A stretch of DNA of 14,098 nt from Thiohalobacter sp. (lineage in GTDB: Bacteria; Pseudomonadota; Gammaproteobacteria; DSM-19610): NCBI GenBank assembly GCA_027080445.1, contig JALWRY010000352.1, positions 1 to 14,098 on the forward strand, in the 5' to 3' direction. The notes under the pieces are model-generated. The model was given only the letters and a program-made list of their open reading frames with translations, was not told the origin of the DNA and searched no databases. This document shows, one piece after another, positions 1-7,548 of the stretch. The translations under genes and the position numbers were made by a program. Position 1 is the stretch's first letter; the number at the start of each line of letters is the position of its first letter.

Positions 1-393
1 CGCCGGGAATGGCAGGATGATGCGATTCGTGAAGGACTGCTCTGCGATACACAGGCGCACCTCATCGAAGGCACCATGAGCAACCTGTTCTGCGTTACCG
101 ACGGAGTATTACGCACGCCACGCCTCGATCATTGCGGCGTCGCCGGGGTGATGCGCTCGGTGGTTCTCGACCTGGCGGGGGAGGCGGACATCCCGGTTGA
201 AATCGGCACGCTTTCCAGACAGGATATCCGCCAGGCTGACGAAGTGTTCGTGTGCAATAGCCTTATCGGCCTGTGGCCGATCACAAGCATCGATACCCTG
301 AGTGAGTACCCGGTGGGAACACTGACCCGTCATTTGCAAGCACGCCTGCAGCGCCATGAAGCGCGAAACAACGGCAACTGGTACGCCACCTGA
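1..393 (+). CDS. pabC: Aminodeoxychorismate lyase, C-terminal part (5' end outside window)
   Basis: PabC is a PLP-dependent fold-type IV lyase that converts 4-amino-4-deoxychorismate to p-aminobenzoate and pyruvate in cytoplasmic folate synthesis. The reading frame is open from base 1, giving about 130 residues of a family usually near 270, so the N-terminal half with the PLP lysine lies outside. The visible part carries the family signature EGTMSNLF (codons from about position 67) and the following CGVAGVMR segment, as in 4-amino-4-deoxychorismate lyases; branched-chain aminotransferases share the fold but are less likely because mltG follows directly, the usual gammaproteobacterial order. 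The TGA stop shares its last base with the mltG ATG (TGATG), suggesting translational coupling. The truncation is a window-edge effect. Confidence 0.93.
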   Translation, partial: RREWQDDAIREGLLCDTQAHLIEGTMSNLFCVTDGVLRTPRLDHCGVAGVMRSVVLDLAGEADIPVEIGTLSRQDIRQADEVFVCNSLIGLWPITSIDTLSEYPVGTLTRHLQARLQRHEARNNGNWYAT

Positions 394-1427
394 TGAACGA
401 CAACCCGAAAAAATCGCACCGTGCTGACCGCCTGTTTCGGCTGGCCGGCCTGTTGCTGCTGGCGGCGAGTTTCGCCGGCGCCTGGCTGGCCATGGACTTC
501 GACAGTTTCCGTTCCAGTCCGCTCGATACCGGTGACAAGCAAACCCTGCTCATCCGGCATGGCAGCTCACTGAAAACCGTCGCTTCCGAATTACATGCAC
601 GCGGCATGCTGAATCACCCGAGCTACTTTCTATTGCTGGCACGCTGGCTCGGCGTCGACGGAAAAATCAAGGCCGGTGAATACCAGCTACAGTCGGGCAT
701 TACCCCGGAGCAACTGCTGCAACAACTCACCGAGGGACAGGTGCGTCAATATGCCCTGACCCTGATCGAAGGCGAGACATTCCGCGCAATGATACAGCGC
801 GTCATCGCGGCGCCGGCGCTTGAACAAACGCTGACTCAACACGACGGCGCCAGCGTCATGCAGGCAATCGGCTATCCCGGCCTGCACCCGGAAGGACGTT
901 TCCTGCCGGAAACCTACTACTACCCGCGCGGCACCCGCGATGTCGATGTGCTAAGGCGGGCATTTCATGACATGGAAACCTTCCTGGACGGCGAATGGGC
1001 AAAGCGTGATGATAATTTACCCTTGAAAACGCCCTATGAAGCGCTGATCCTGGCCTCCATTGTCGAAAAAGAAACCGGCCTGGCGCGGGAACGCCCGCAG
1101 ATTGCCGGTGTGTTCATCCGCCGACTGCGGAAAGGCATGCGCCTGCAAACCGATCCCACGGTCATTTATGGCATGGGCGAGCACTTCGACGGTGACATCC
1201 GTTTTCGTGACTTGCGCCGGGATACCCCGTATAACACCTATACGCGCGCCGGTTTGCCGCCGACGCCCATTGCCATGCCGGGCAAGGAAGCGATACACGC
1301 CGTGTTGCACCCGGCGGCCGGCGACAGCCTGTACTTCGTGGCGCGCGGCGATGGCAGCCACCATTTTTCCGCCACGCTCGCGGCACATAATCGCGCCGTG
1401 GACCGTTACCAGAGAAAAAGACACTGA
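393..1427 (+). CDS. mltG: Endolytic murein transglycosylase MltG (YceG-like)
   Basis: MltG is an inner-membrane lytic transglycosylase that cuts nascent glycan strands and acts as a terminator of peptidoglycan polymerisation. The 344-residue product matches the usual length. A basic N-terminus is followed by one membrane segment at about residues 16-34, then a LysM-like region (about 50-115) and the YceG catalytic domain. Visible hallmarks are EGRFLPETYYY, the active-site segment ASIVEKETG with glutamates 225 and 227 (one of these is the catalytic Glu of the family), RLQTDPTVIYGMG, TPYNTYTRAGLPPTPI, and a C-terminal HFSATLAAHN. The start overlaps the pabC stop by one base, and tmk begins 4 bases after the stop, so it is an internal operon gene. 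No sign of damage. Confidence 0.97.
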   Translation: MNDNPKKSHRADRLFRLAGLLLLAASFAGAWLAMDFDSFRSSPLDTGDKQTLLIRHGSSLKTVASELHARGMLNHPSYFLLLARWLGVDGKIKAGEYQLQSGITPEQLLQQLTEGQVRQYALTLIEGETFRAMIQRVIAAPALEQTLTQHDGASVMQAIGYPGLHPEGRFLPETYYYPRGTRDVDVLRRAFHDMETFLDGEWAKRDDNLPLKTPYEALILASIVEKETGLARERPQIAGVFIRRLRKGMRLQTDPTVIYGMGEHFDGDIRFRDLRRDTPYNTYTRAGLPPTPIAMPGKEAIHAVLHPAAGDSLYFVARGDGSHHFSATLAAHNRAVDRYQRKRH

Positions 1428-1431
1428 AGCC

Positions 1432-2100
1432 GTGAATACCCCGACACAGCGTGGCCGTTTTATTACCCTGGAAGGTGGCGAGGGCGCAGGCAAGTCGACC
1501 AATGCGGCGTATATAGCCAGGCGACTTGAAGCCAGCGGCATTCGCCTGCACCAGACGCGTGAACCCGGCGGCACAGCGCTGGGCGAACAGATTCGCACGC
1601 TGTTGCTCGACCCGTCACAGCAGACCATGCACGCCGATACCGAGTTATTGCTGATGTTCGCCGCCCGCGCCCAGCACCTGAATGAAGTCATTCTGCCTGC
1701 GCTTCAGGCCGGTGACTGGGTACTCTGTGATCGTTTCACCGATGCGACCTATGCCTACCAGGGCGGTGGCCGCGGTATCGATATGCAACGCATTGCCGAA
1801 CTGGAAGCCTGGGTACAGCAGGGTTTTCAGCCGGACATGACCCTGCTGTTCGATCTGCCGGTTGAAACCGGGCTGGCGCGCGCCGGTGAACGCGGCGCAC
1901 TGGACCGCTTCGAGCAGGAACAAAAGGCCTTCTTCTCGGCCGTACGCGAAACTTACCTGCAACGTGCGGCACAGTACCCCGGGCGTTTCCGCATCATCGA
2001 TGCCGGACGGGAACTGCCTGAAGTTCAGCACCAGCTCGACAAGCTGGTCGATGAACTGCTGGCCATGCAGCACTCGCCGGACGGAGGTCAATCCAGGTGA
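1432..2100 (+). CDS. tmk: Thymidylate kinase
   Basis: Tmk phosphorylates dTMP to dTDP with ATP in the cytoplasm, an essential step in dTTP supply. The product is 222 residues, normal for the family. It has the P-loop GGEGAGKST at residues 15-23, the REPGG motif near residue 43, the DRFTDATYAYQGGGRG segment that binds dTMP, and an arginine-containing lid region (RAGERGALDRFE). I chose GTG 1432 because the frame continues upstream only inside mltG, no other standard start occurs before the P-loop, and the N-terminus then has a normal length. No strong ribosome binding site is seen, so translation may depend on coupling to mltG, whose stop is 4 bases upstream. The TGA stop overlaps the holB start by three bases (GTGA). 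Confidence 0.96.
   Translation: MNTPTQRGRFITLEGGEGAGKSTNAAYIARRLEASGIRLHQTREPGGTALGEQIRTLLLDPSQQTMHADTELLLMFAARAQHLNEVILPALQAGDWVLCDRFTDATYAYQGGGRGIDMQRIAELEAWVQQGFQPDMTLLFDLPVETGLARAGERGALDRFEQEQKAFFSAVRETYLQRAAQYPGRFRIIDAGRELPEVQHQLDKLVDELLAMQHSPDGGQSR
2083..2087 (+). promoter_or_regulatory. Ribosome binding site of holB
   Basis: GGAGG lies within the last codons of tmk, 9 bases before the GTG at 2097. This supports GTG 2097 as the holB start despite its overlap with the tmk stop codon. Confidence 0.75.
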
Positions 2101-3104
2101 GCGACGCAACACCCTGGCTGGAACCTGTCTGGCAACAGGTCAACCGCGCGCGGCTGCAATCACGCTTGCCGCATGCCATGTTGCTGGCGGGCAGTGAAGG
2201 CATTGGTAAACAGTTGCTGGCGGATCGTATTGCCCATGCCCTGTTGTGTGAAGCGCCCGATGACAAGGGTGAGGCGTGTGGGCAATGCGCTGCCTGTGGC
2301 TGGCTGCATGCCGGCACACACCCGGACCTGCTGGTGCTGAAACCGGATGAACCGGGCAAGGCCATCAAGGTCGACCAGGTGCGTGCGCTGAGTGCCGGTC
2401 TGGCCATTACCAGTCATGGCGGCCGTTACAAGGTAGCCATTGTCTGTCCTGCCGAGGCGATGAACCTGAACGCCGCGAACAGCTTGCTGAAAACGCTGGA
2501 AGAACCTACCGCCAACACCCTGCTGATCCTGATCAGCGCCGCCCCGGGGCGCCTGCTGGCGACGGTGCGAAGTCGCTGCCAGCAGCTCCAGGCGCCGACA
2601 CCGACACAGGCCCAGGCGCTCGACTGGCTGGCGGCGCACGGCGTACAGGGTGAAGCGGCCACGCGCAGTGTCTTGCTGGCCGGTGGCGCGCCTCTACGCG
2701 CGCTGGGCTTGCACGAGAGCGGCGCCGAGGCCGTCATGGCCGAGTGCCTGGAACAGTTACAGGCGCTCAGTGAAGGGCGCCTCGATCCGCTGGCCGTCGC
2801 CGGTGAGTGGCAGGGGGATGATATTGCCTTGCGGCTGGGAAGCTGGCGTCAGTGGTTGCAGTGGCTGATTCGCGCCCGGCTTGTTCCTGTGGATAAAGTC
2901 GCCAGTGATGTGGCGCAAAAGTTGCAGACAATCACAGAGTCGGTAGACTGTAAGGCACTGTATCAATTCATGGATCGCATCGACAGCGCGCTGGCTACGC
3001 TGGGTTCAGGGCTCAATCGTCAGTTGCTGCTTGAAGATCTGATGATACGCTGGGCCTCTATGCCCACAAGGCGTCAAAATAACGTCATGCAAGGTAGCAG
3101 GTAA
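2097..3104 (+). CDS. holB: DNA polymerase III delta' subunit
   Basis: Delta' is part of the clamp-loader complex that opens and places the beta sliding clamp at primer termini. The 335-residue protein has the AAA+ layout: a P-loop-like GSEGIGKQ at residues 32-39, a four-cysteine zinc module (Cys51, Cys61, Cys64, Cys67), the ANSLLKTLEEP segment (about 127-137) and the SRC motif at 159-161 that supplies an arginine to neighbouring subunits. The C-terminal third is the less conserved helical collar. In E. coli delta' does not bind nucleotide; whether this P-loop does cannot be told from sequence. DnaX is excluded because the protein is short and sits in the tmk-holB-pilZ context. The GTG start has a good ribosome binding site inside tmk, and pilZ starts 3 bases after the stop. 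Confidence 0.95.
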   Translation: MSDATPWLEPVWQQVNRARLQSRLPHAMLLAGSEGIGKQLLADRIAHALLCEAPDDKGEACGQCAACGWLHAGTHPDLLVLKPDEPGKAIKVDQVRALSAGLAITSHGGRYKVAIVCPAEAMNLNAANSLLKTLEEPTANTLLILISAAPGRLLATVRSRCQQLQAPTPTQAQALDWLAAHGVQGEAATRSVLLAGGAPLRALGLHESGAEAVMAECLEQLQALSEGRLDPLAVAGEWQGDDIALRLGSWRQWLQWLIRARLVPVDKVASDVAQKLQTITESVDCKALYQFMDRIDSALATLGSGLNRQLLLEDLMIRWASMPTRRQNNVMQGSR

Positions 3105-3107
3105 ATT

Positions 3108-3467
3108 ATGGCAATGAAACCCGGTGGCGGAGCCCGGCAAGGCATCCTCTCCCTGACGATCAAGGACAAGAGCGCGCTGTACGCCGCCTATATGCCTTTC
3201 GTCAAGAATGGCGGCCTGTTCATTCCAACCAACAAAACCTACCAGCTCGGCGACGAGGTTTTTATGTTGCTGACCCTGATGGACGAACCGGAAAAGATCC
3301 CGGTAGCAGGTAAAATCATCTGGATCACCCCGAAGGGCGCCCAGGGTGCGCGTGCGGCAGGCATAGGCGTGCAGTTCAGCGATAGCGATGGCGGTTCGGC
3401 GCAAAAGAAGATTGAAACCTACCTGGCCGGCGCGCTGACCGCAGACCGTCCGACCCATACCATGTAG
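3108..3467 (+). CDS. pilZ: Type IV pilus assembly protein PilZ
   Basis: The 119-residue product closely resembles the pseudomonad PilZ protein needed for type IV pilus assembly and twitching. Recognisable stretches are GILSLTIKDK, YMPFVKNGGLFIPT, LGDEVFMLL, MDEPEKIPVAGK, WITPKGAQG and the C-terminal RPTHTM. As in that subfamily, the arginine motif R-x-x-x-R and the D/N-x-S-x-x-G motif of c-di-GMP-binding PilZ domains are absent, so direct c-di-GMP binding is not expected; family members act through PilB and FimX-type partners. It starts 3 bases after holB and ends 9 bases before tatD, the conserved gammaproteobacterial order. Its presence implies that pilus genes exist elsewhere in the genome (inference). 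Confidence 0.95.
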   Translation: MAMKPGGGARQGILSLTIKDKSALYAAYMPFVKNGGLFIPTNKTYQLGDEVFMLLTLMDEPEKIPVAGKIIWITPKGAQGARAAGIGVQFSDSDGGSAQKKIETYLAGALTADRPTHTM

Positions 3468-3476
3468 TTTTATCCC

Positions 3477-4244
3477 ATGCTGGTTGATTCCCACTGTCAC
3501 CTCGATTTACTGGGGCTGGAAGACGAAACGCTCGACGATGTCATTGCCGAGGCGCAGGCTGCCGATGTGCAGCAGATGCTGTGCGTATCGATCAGCCTGG
3601 AGCGCTTTCCCGCCATGCTGGAACAGATTGCCCCGTACCCGCAGATAGCGGCTTCAGTAGGTGTACACCCGGATGGCGAAGCGGGCGAAGACCCCGACGA
3701 GGACCGTCTGGCGGCACTGGCCGGTGAACCGCGGGTGGTCGCGATCGGCGAAACCGGGCTGGATTATTTCCGCATCGAGGGTGACACAGGCTGGCAACGC
3801 GAACGCTTCCGTCGTCATATACGCGCCGCCCGTGCGGTGAAAAAACCCCTGATCGTACACACACGCGCCGCCAAAGCGGACACCCTGCGAATTCTGAAAG
3901 AGGAAAACGCGCAGGAGGTCGGTGGCGTACTGCATTGTTTTACCGAAGACTGGGACATGGCGAAAGCCGCCATGGACATGAATTTCCATATCTCCTTTTC
4001 CGGGATCGTCACCTTCAAAAATGCCGTTGAACTGAAAGCCGTGGCAAAACAGGTCCCGGCAGAACGCATGCTGGTGGAGACCGATTCACCCTACCTGGCG
4101 CCGGTGCCAAAGCGGGGCAAGCGCAACCGTCCCGCCTATGTGCGCTATGTCGCCGAGTATCTTGCCGAACTGCGCGGGGAGGATTTCGACGCACTGGCGG
4201 CGACGACGACCGGTAATTACAACACTCTATTTAAACCGGTTTAA
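3477..4244 (+). CDS. tatD: TatD-family metal-dependent hydrolase/DNase
   Basis: TatD-family proteins are TIM-barrel, divalent-metal hydrolases with reported 3'-5' exonuclease activity in DNA repair and decay. The product is 255 residues, the usual length. Metal ligands expected for the family are all present: His6 and His8 (DSHCHLD), Glu92 (GETGLDYF), His128 (LIVHTR), His153 (VLHCFTED) and Asp203 (ETDSPYLAP); His64 in GVHPD is also conserved. The gene follows pilZ with a 9-base gap and closes the operon; the next gene is 153 bases away with its own strong ribosome binding site. The paralogue in this pilZ-linked position is often called YcfH in enterobacteria, so the exact symbol is less certain than the family. 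Confidence 0.93.
   Translation: MLVDSHCHLDLLGLEDETLDDVIAEAQAADVQQMLCVSISLERFPAMLEQIAPYPQIAASVGVHPDGEAGEDPDEDRLAALAGEPRVVAIGETGLDYFRIEGDTGWQRERFRRHIRAARAVKKPLIVHTRAAKADTLRILKEENAQEVGGVLHCFTEDWDMAKAAMDMNFHISFSGIVTFKNAVELKAVAKQVPAERMLVETDSPYLAPVPKRGKRNRPAYVRYVAEYLAELRGEDFDALAATTTGNYNTLFKPV
4231..4244. repeat. Perfect 14-base palindrome at the tatD stop
   Basis: TTAAACCGGTTTAA is a perfect palindrome covering the last tatD codons and the stop. It has no loop or T-tract, so it is not a typical intrinsic terminator; it could be a protein site or chance. Confidence 0.4.
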
Positions 4245-4339
4245 CCATCAGGGCGTTTCAGCCTCTCCCTTTGGGTGTAACTACACGCACACTCTCCAGC
4301 AAATAGCAGGCGAATACGCCGCTTTATCCAGGCATTGCA

Positions 4340-4367
4340 TAAAGTTTCGGTGCTGCATGGCCGCCAA
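4340..4367 (+). promoter_or_regulatory. Weak sigma-28-like promoter candidate
   Basis: TAAAGTTT (4340-4347) matches the flagellar sigma-28 -35 element exactly, and GCCGCCAA (4360-4367) matches 6 of 8 bases of the usual GCCGATAA -10 element. The spacer is 12 bases where 11 is preferred, which weakens the call. It lies 30 bases before the start of the secreted protein gene, a sensible promoter position. No convincing sigma-70 promoter was seen in the same gap. Confidence 0.25.
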
Positions 4368-4385
4368 TCCTGATGCATTAAACAC

Positions 4386-4393
4386 AGGAGGAA
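4386..4393 (+). promoter_or_regulatory. Strong ribosome binding site
   Basis: AGGAGGAA ends 4 bases before the ATG at 4398 and fixes that start rather than the second ATG three codons later. Confidence 0.8.
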
Positions 4394-4397
4394 CGCA

Positions 4398-5336
4398 ATG
4401 CAATCCATGAAACAGACGCTGGTGACCTTTCTTCTCATTCTCGCGACGGCACTCACAGTAAACTTACCAACGCATGCAGCGGAACGTTTCAAGCCATTTG
4501 TACTGGCCTGGCGAGGTAACGCTGATTTTGCGGCCAAGGTCGAGGAAGTCCGGGCATCCCTGGAAGCCGCAAAGTTCCAGGTTGTAGCGGATGTCGCCCC
4601 TTACCCCGAACAGGCTTATGTGGACGATTTGCGTATACTGGTCTTTACCAGTCCGGAACTCAAGCGCATGGCTGCGCGTTCAGAGCACGGTGGCTTTGCC
4701 GCTGCGGAACGCGTTGCTATTACCCGCAGCGGTAACGATATCCAGGTCTCTTACGTTAATCCCGTTTATATGGCTTATGCCTACCGGCTGAAATCCGACC
4801 TGGCGGATGTTGCAGCAAAACTTGATAAGGCGCTTGGCAGAGTGGAGACCTTCGGTTCAAAAAAAGGCTTGACCAAACGAAAACTGCGCAAGTACCACTA
4901 CACTTTTGGCATGGAATATTTCAATGACCCGTACCGCCTGGCCGAGTACGCCAGTTATACCGATGCGATCAAACAGGTTGAAAAGAATCTGAAGACCAAC
5001 GAGGTCGGTGTCCGTCAGGTATACCGTATTGATATTCCTGGCAAGGAAGAAACCATCATTGGCGTAACCCGTCACGGCGAAGGCAAAAAAGGCGAGAAAT
5101 ATGACGATCACTGGATTATGGACAATGTCGACTTCGGTGAAGTGCATACCACCGCCTATTTGCCTTATGAAATCATGATTACAGGCAACAAGGTTATCGG
5201 CCTGAATATGCGCTTCCGTATGGCGGTGTACCACCCTGACCTGAAGATGATGGGCAAAAACAGTTTCATGAACATTATGCCCAGTCCAGGCGCCGTCAGG
5301 GATGCGATGACGATCGCCGTTGGCGGTAATCTGTAG
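4398..5336 (+). CDS. Exported DUF302-like protein of unknown function
   Basis: The 312-residue protein begins with a clear signal peptide: Lys5, a hydrophobic core at about residues 8-23, and a likely cleavage after THA or THAA (residues 27-28), so it should be periplasmic or secreted. Residues about 38-150 read like a DUF302-type alpha/beta domain: an amphipathic helix (FAAKVEEVRASLEAA), a strand ending in VVADVAPYP, then LRILVFTSPEL, and a VSYVNPVYMAYAY segment. The rest is basic, then rich in aromatic and methionine residues (MRFRMAVYHPDLKMMGKN). No catalytic motif or cysteine pair is visible. It is separated from tatD by 153 bases, has its own strong ribosome binding site, and is convergent with the chemoreceptor, so it is probably a single-gene unit. 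The DUF302 assignment is pattern memory only, and function is unknown. Confidence 0.85.
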   Translation: MQSMKQTLVTFLLILATALTVNLPTHAAERFKPFVLAWRGNADFAAKVEEVRASLEAAKFQVVADVAPYPEQAYVDDLRILVFTSPELKRMAARSEHGGFAAAERVAITRSGNDIQVSYVNPVYMAYAYRLKSDLADVAAKLDKALGRVETFGSKKGLTKRKLRKYHYTFGMEYFNDPYRLAEYASYTDAIKQVEKNLKTNEVGVRQVYRIDIPGKEETIIGVTRHGEGKKGEKYDDHWIMDNVDFGEVHTTAYLPYEIMITGNKVIGLNMRFRMAVYHPDLKMMGKNSFMNIMPSPGAVRDAMTIAVGGNL

Positions 5337-5361
5337 ATAAGCTGAAATCGGCTGTGGTGGG

Positions 5362-5391
5362 GGTTCGCGAGTGGCGGCCCCGCCACGAACC
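5362..5391. terminator. Candidate hairpin between convergent genes
   Basis: GGTTC (5362-5366) pairs with GAACC (5387-5391), and GTGGCG (5371-5376) pairs with CGCCAC (5381-5386) around a GCCC loop, with a 4-base bulge on the 5' arm. It lies between the stops of the two convergent genes at 5336 and 5428. Neither strand has a clear T-tract after it, so intrinsic termination in both directions is only a possibility. Confidence 0.35.
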
Positions 5392-5427
5392 GCCGTTAAA
5401 ATCCTTTATGCGCCACTACAGAATGAC

Positions 5428-7461
5428 TCATAGCCTGAATTCCAGCGTCAGGGTTTTAAGACGTGTGGCGGTTTGCTGTAACTGTTGGGCAACACTGCCG
5501 GATTCCGTGGCTGTTTCTGCATTCTGTAGCGCAACTTGCCTGAGTTCGGCGATATTCTCGGCAATCGACTCGGCGCTTGCCGCATGGGACAGGATACCCT
5601 CCTGAACCTGATCGACGTTGGGCGCAAGCTCGCTAATCTGCGTAATGATATCCGCCAGACAGGCGCCTGCCTGAGCAATTTCGTTCGTGCTAAGTCGCAT
5701 GTCTTCACGAAATACATCCATACCCATGACAGCGGTCGCCACCGCCGATTGTATCTCCGTGACCGTCTGGCCAATATCCCAGGTCGCTACCGCCGTCTGA
5801 TCGGCAAGCCGTCGGATCTCGGCAGCGACAACGGCAAACCCCACGCCGTACTCGCCCGCCTTCTCAGCCTCGATGGCGGCATTCAACGACAATAAATTGG
5901 TCTGATCCGCGACCCGGTTAATCAGGTCGATCACGGTGTTTATCTTGTCCGCCTTCTCGCTCAGCAAAGCCAGTTTGGCGCTGATCCTTGCTGTCGCATC
6001 GGTCATATTGTCACTGGTGGTTTTCAGATGCTCCAGTACGATACGGCCGTTGTCTGCCTTGTCTGCGCTGTTTGCCGTGCAAGCCGCCACCTGTTGCACC
6101 GCCTCAACCAGGGTCTGCGAACTTTGCCTGATACGGTTGGCCAGTGCGTTAACCTGTCCACTGGATGCGGCCTGCTGACTGGCTGAAGTGCGCTGACACT
6201 GTGTCGCTTCCGAAAGCTGGCTGGCTGAACTTGCCAGTTGCAGGCTGATTTCCTTCACGCTTCCCAGCAAGCTGCCCAGACCACCGCTCATGCCGTCAAG
6301 ACCCTGGGCAAGATCGCAAACCACGGGCAGTTTTGACTGAAGCTCAAGCCGGTCTGAAAAATCGCCCTCGGCAGCCTTGCGCACCAGAACCAGCATGCGT
6401 TGCACGGCGTTTTGCATGTCCGCATTACGTTCGCGTTCCAGCGCCAGACTGTCTTCAATGCGTTGCGCCATCGTATCGAAGCCCCGGCCGAGTTCACCGA
6501 CTTCATCCTGTCGGGTAAAACCGCTGCGTAATCCTGTCTCGCCACGCCCAAAACGGCGTACAACCTTATGAAGGGCGGATAATGGCGAGAAAATACGCTG
6601 TAGAAAGATATGCTGAAGCAAAAGAAGCCCTGCAATGATCAACGCTGCCGTTAACCAGGCTCGCCAACGGATAGCGCGTTGCCGCGCAACGGCTTTTGTT
6701 GCGTCAGTTGCAGTAAGAAGATGTACGCCGGACGCCGGTCCTGACTGGCTCGTTGGCGTAACGGCGACGCGATACCAGTGACCGTCAACCGGTATTTCAT
6801 CAGCCGTCTGGAGCTTACCGTTCAGCCCGGCCAGCAAGCCTTTATACAGTGACGTTTGGCTGTTTTTGAGTAAGATGCCATCGTTATCGACCAGGAAAGA
6901 TTTTGCGCCGTACATATCCGAGAAATGTCTCAGCGCCTCGGATAAATCACTGGCAACGCGCATGGCGCCAATTAACTTACCGTGCAGATGTAGCGGCAGG
7001 ACCACTGACAGTAGTGGACCGGTAGTCGATGACCACTCGATTCCCTGTTGCGCCGTATCGGTTTCCAGCACCTTGCCCAACCAGTTTTGCGAAACGACCG
7101 ACGTAGCGCCACGGCTGCTGAATAACAACGAATGGTCTGCGGCAACGATATCCAGCCTGTTAAAGACAACATCGCCAAGCAAGTCAAAACTGTCAGCCAC
7201 AATATCGGAAACACGCTTCGGCCGTGAGGCGACAGCCTCAAGCAGATAGCCATCTTCCGCAAATTGAGATGCCATCAATGCCAACTGGCTGATTTGGTTG
7301 GCGAGGATGCTATCCCAAAGCACCCGTTGCCCGCGTAGCTGCGCATTGCGCGACTGCTGTTGTTCGAGCTGTAAAACACGACTGGATGCATAAACCAGTA
7401 CGGCTACGATAGACAGCGCCATCACGATGATCAAAAGTTTGAGTCGGGTCTGTAATGGCAT
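5428..7461 (-). CDS. Methyl-accepting chemotaxis protein with a WspA-like signalling domain
   Basis: This 677-residue inner-membrane receptor passes ligand signals to a CheA/CheW-type pathway. Membrane segments lie at about residues 8-25 and 266-287, enclosing a periplasmic sensor of about 240 residues that looks Cache-like (for example SLLFSSRG and SFLVDNDGILLKN), though this is a weak call. A HAMP domain follows at about 287-340, then a second HAMP-like stretch at about 350-395 (AEGDFSDRL). The signalling helices fill 400-677. The hairpin tip reads LINRVADQTNLLSLNAAIEA (513-532) and continues KAGEYGVGFAVVAAEIRRLA, a variant I associate with WspA, the surface-sensing receptor that drives the diguanylate cyclase WspR, more than with flagellar chemoreceptors. 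There is no C-terminal CheB/CheR docking pentapeptide, and no wsp or che partner in the window. A sigma-54-type element precedes it. Confidence 0.95.
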   Translation of the reverse strand: MPLQTRLKLLIIVMALSIVAVLVYASSRVLQLEQQQSRNAQLRGQRVLWDSILANQISQLALMASQFAEDGYLLEAVASRPKRVSDIVADSFDLLGDVVFNRLDIVAADHSLLFSSRGATSVVSQNWLGKVLETDTAQQGIEWSSTTGPLLSVVLPLHLHGKLIGAMRVASDLSEALRHFSDMYGAKSFLVDNDGILLKNSQTSLYKGLLAGLNGKLQTADEIPVDGHWYRVAVTPTSQSGPASGVHLLTATDATKAVARQRAIRWRAWLTAALIIAGLLLLQHIFLQRIFSPLSALHKVVRRFGRGETGLRSGFTRQDEVGELGRGFDTMAQRIEDSLALERERNADMQNAVQRMLVLVRKAAEGDFSDRLELQSKLPVVCDLAQGLDGMSGGLGSLLGSVKEISLQLASSASQLSEATQCQRTSASQQAASSGQVNALANRIRQSSQTLVEAVQQVAACTANSADKADNGRIVLEHLKTTSDNMTDATARISAKLALLSEKADKINTVIDLINRVADQTNLLSLNAAIEAEKAGEYGVGFAVVAAEIRRLADQTAVATWDIGQTVTEIQSAVATAVMGMDVFREDMRLSTNEIAQAGACLADIITQISELAPNVDQVQEGILSHAASAESIAENIAELRQVALQNAETATESGSVAQQLQQTATRLKTLTLEFRL

Positions 7462-7504
7462 GAGGTTCTCGTGTGCGCATGATTCAAGTGTTTGCTATAT
7501 CCCG

Positions 7505-7520
7505 AGCAATATCAATGCCA
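7505..7520 (-). promoter_or_regulatory. Sigma-54 (-24/-12) promoter candidate for the chemoreceptor
   Basis: Read on the minus strand, 7520 to 7505 is TGGCATTGATATTGCT. Against the sigma-54 consensus TGGCACG-N4-TTGCW it keeps TGGCA and TTGCT, matching 10 of 12 defined bases, with the required 10 bases between the GG and GC dinucleotides. The expected transcription start is near 7494, leaving a leader of about 33 bases before the ATG at 7461. Sigma-54 control is common for flagellar and chemotaxis genes in gammaproteobacteria. It would need an enhancer-binding activator (FleQ/FlrC type), not present here. Confidence 0.65.
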
Positions 7521-7530
7521 GGGTGAATCC

Positions 7531-7548
7531 ACTGTACAGAGATACAGT
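7531..7548. repeat. Inverted repeat upstream of the sigma-54 site
   Basis: ACTGTA (7531-7536) and TACAGT (7543-7548) form an inverted repeat with a 6-base spacer, centred about 45 bases upstream of the predicted chemoreceptor start point. It could be a regulator site; no known consensus is matched. Confidence 0.35.

Noticed and set aside
1060..1431. Upstream in-frame extension of tmk inside mltG
   Set aside because: It lies wholly within the mltG catalytic region and reads as Cys/Arg/Pro-rich out-of-frame sequence; Tmk starts at the GTG at 1432.
1017..1691. Long minus-strand frame (224 codons) over mltG and tmk
   Set aside because: It is antisense to two well-conserved genes and has no recognisable domain; a GC-rich shadow frame.
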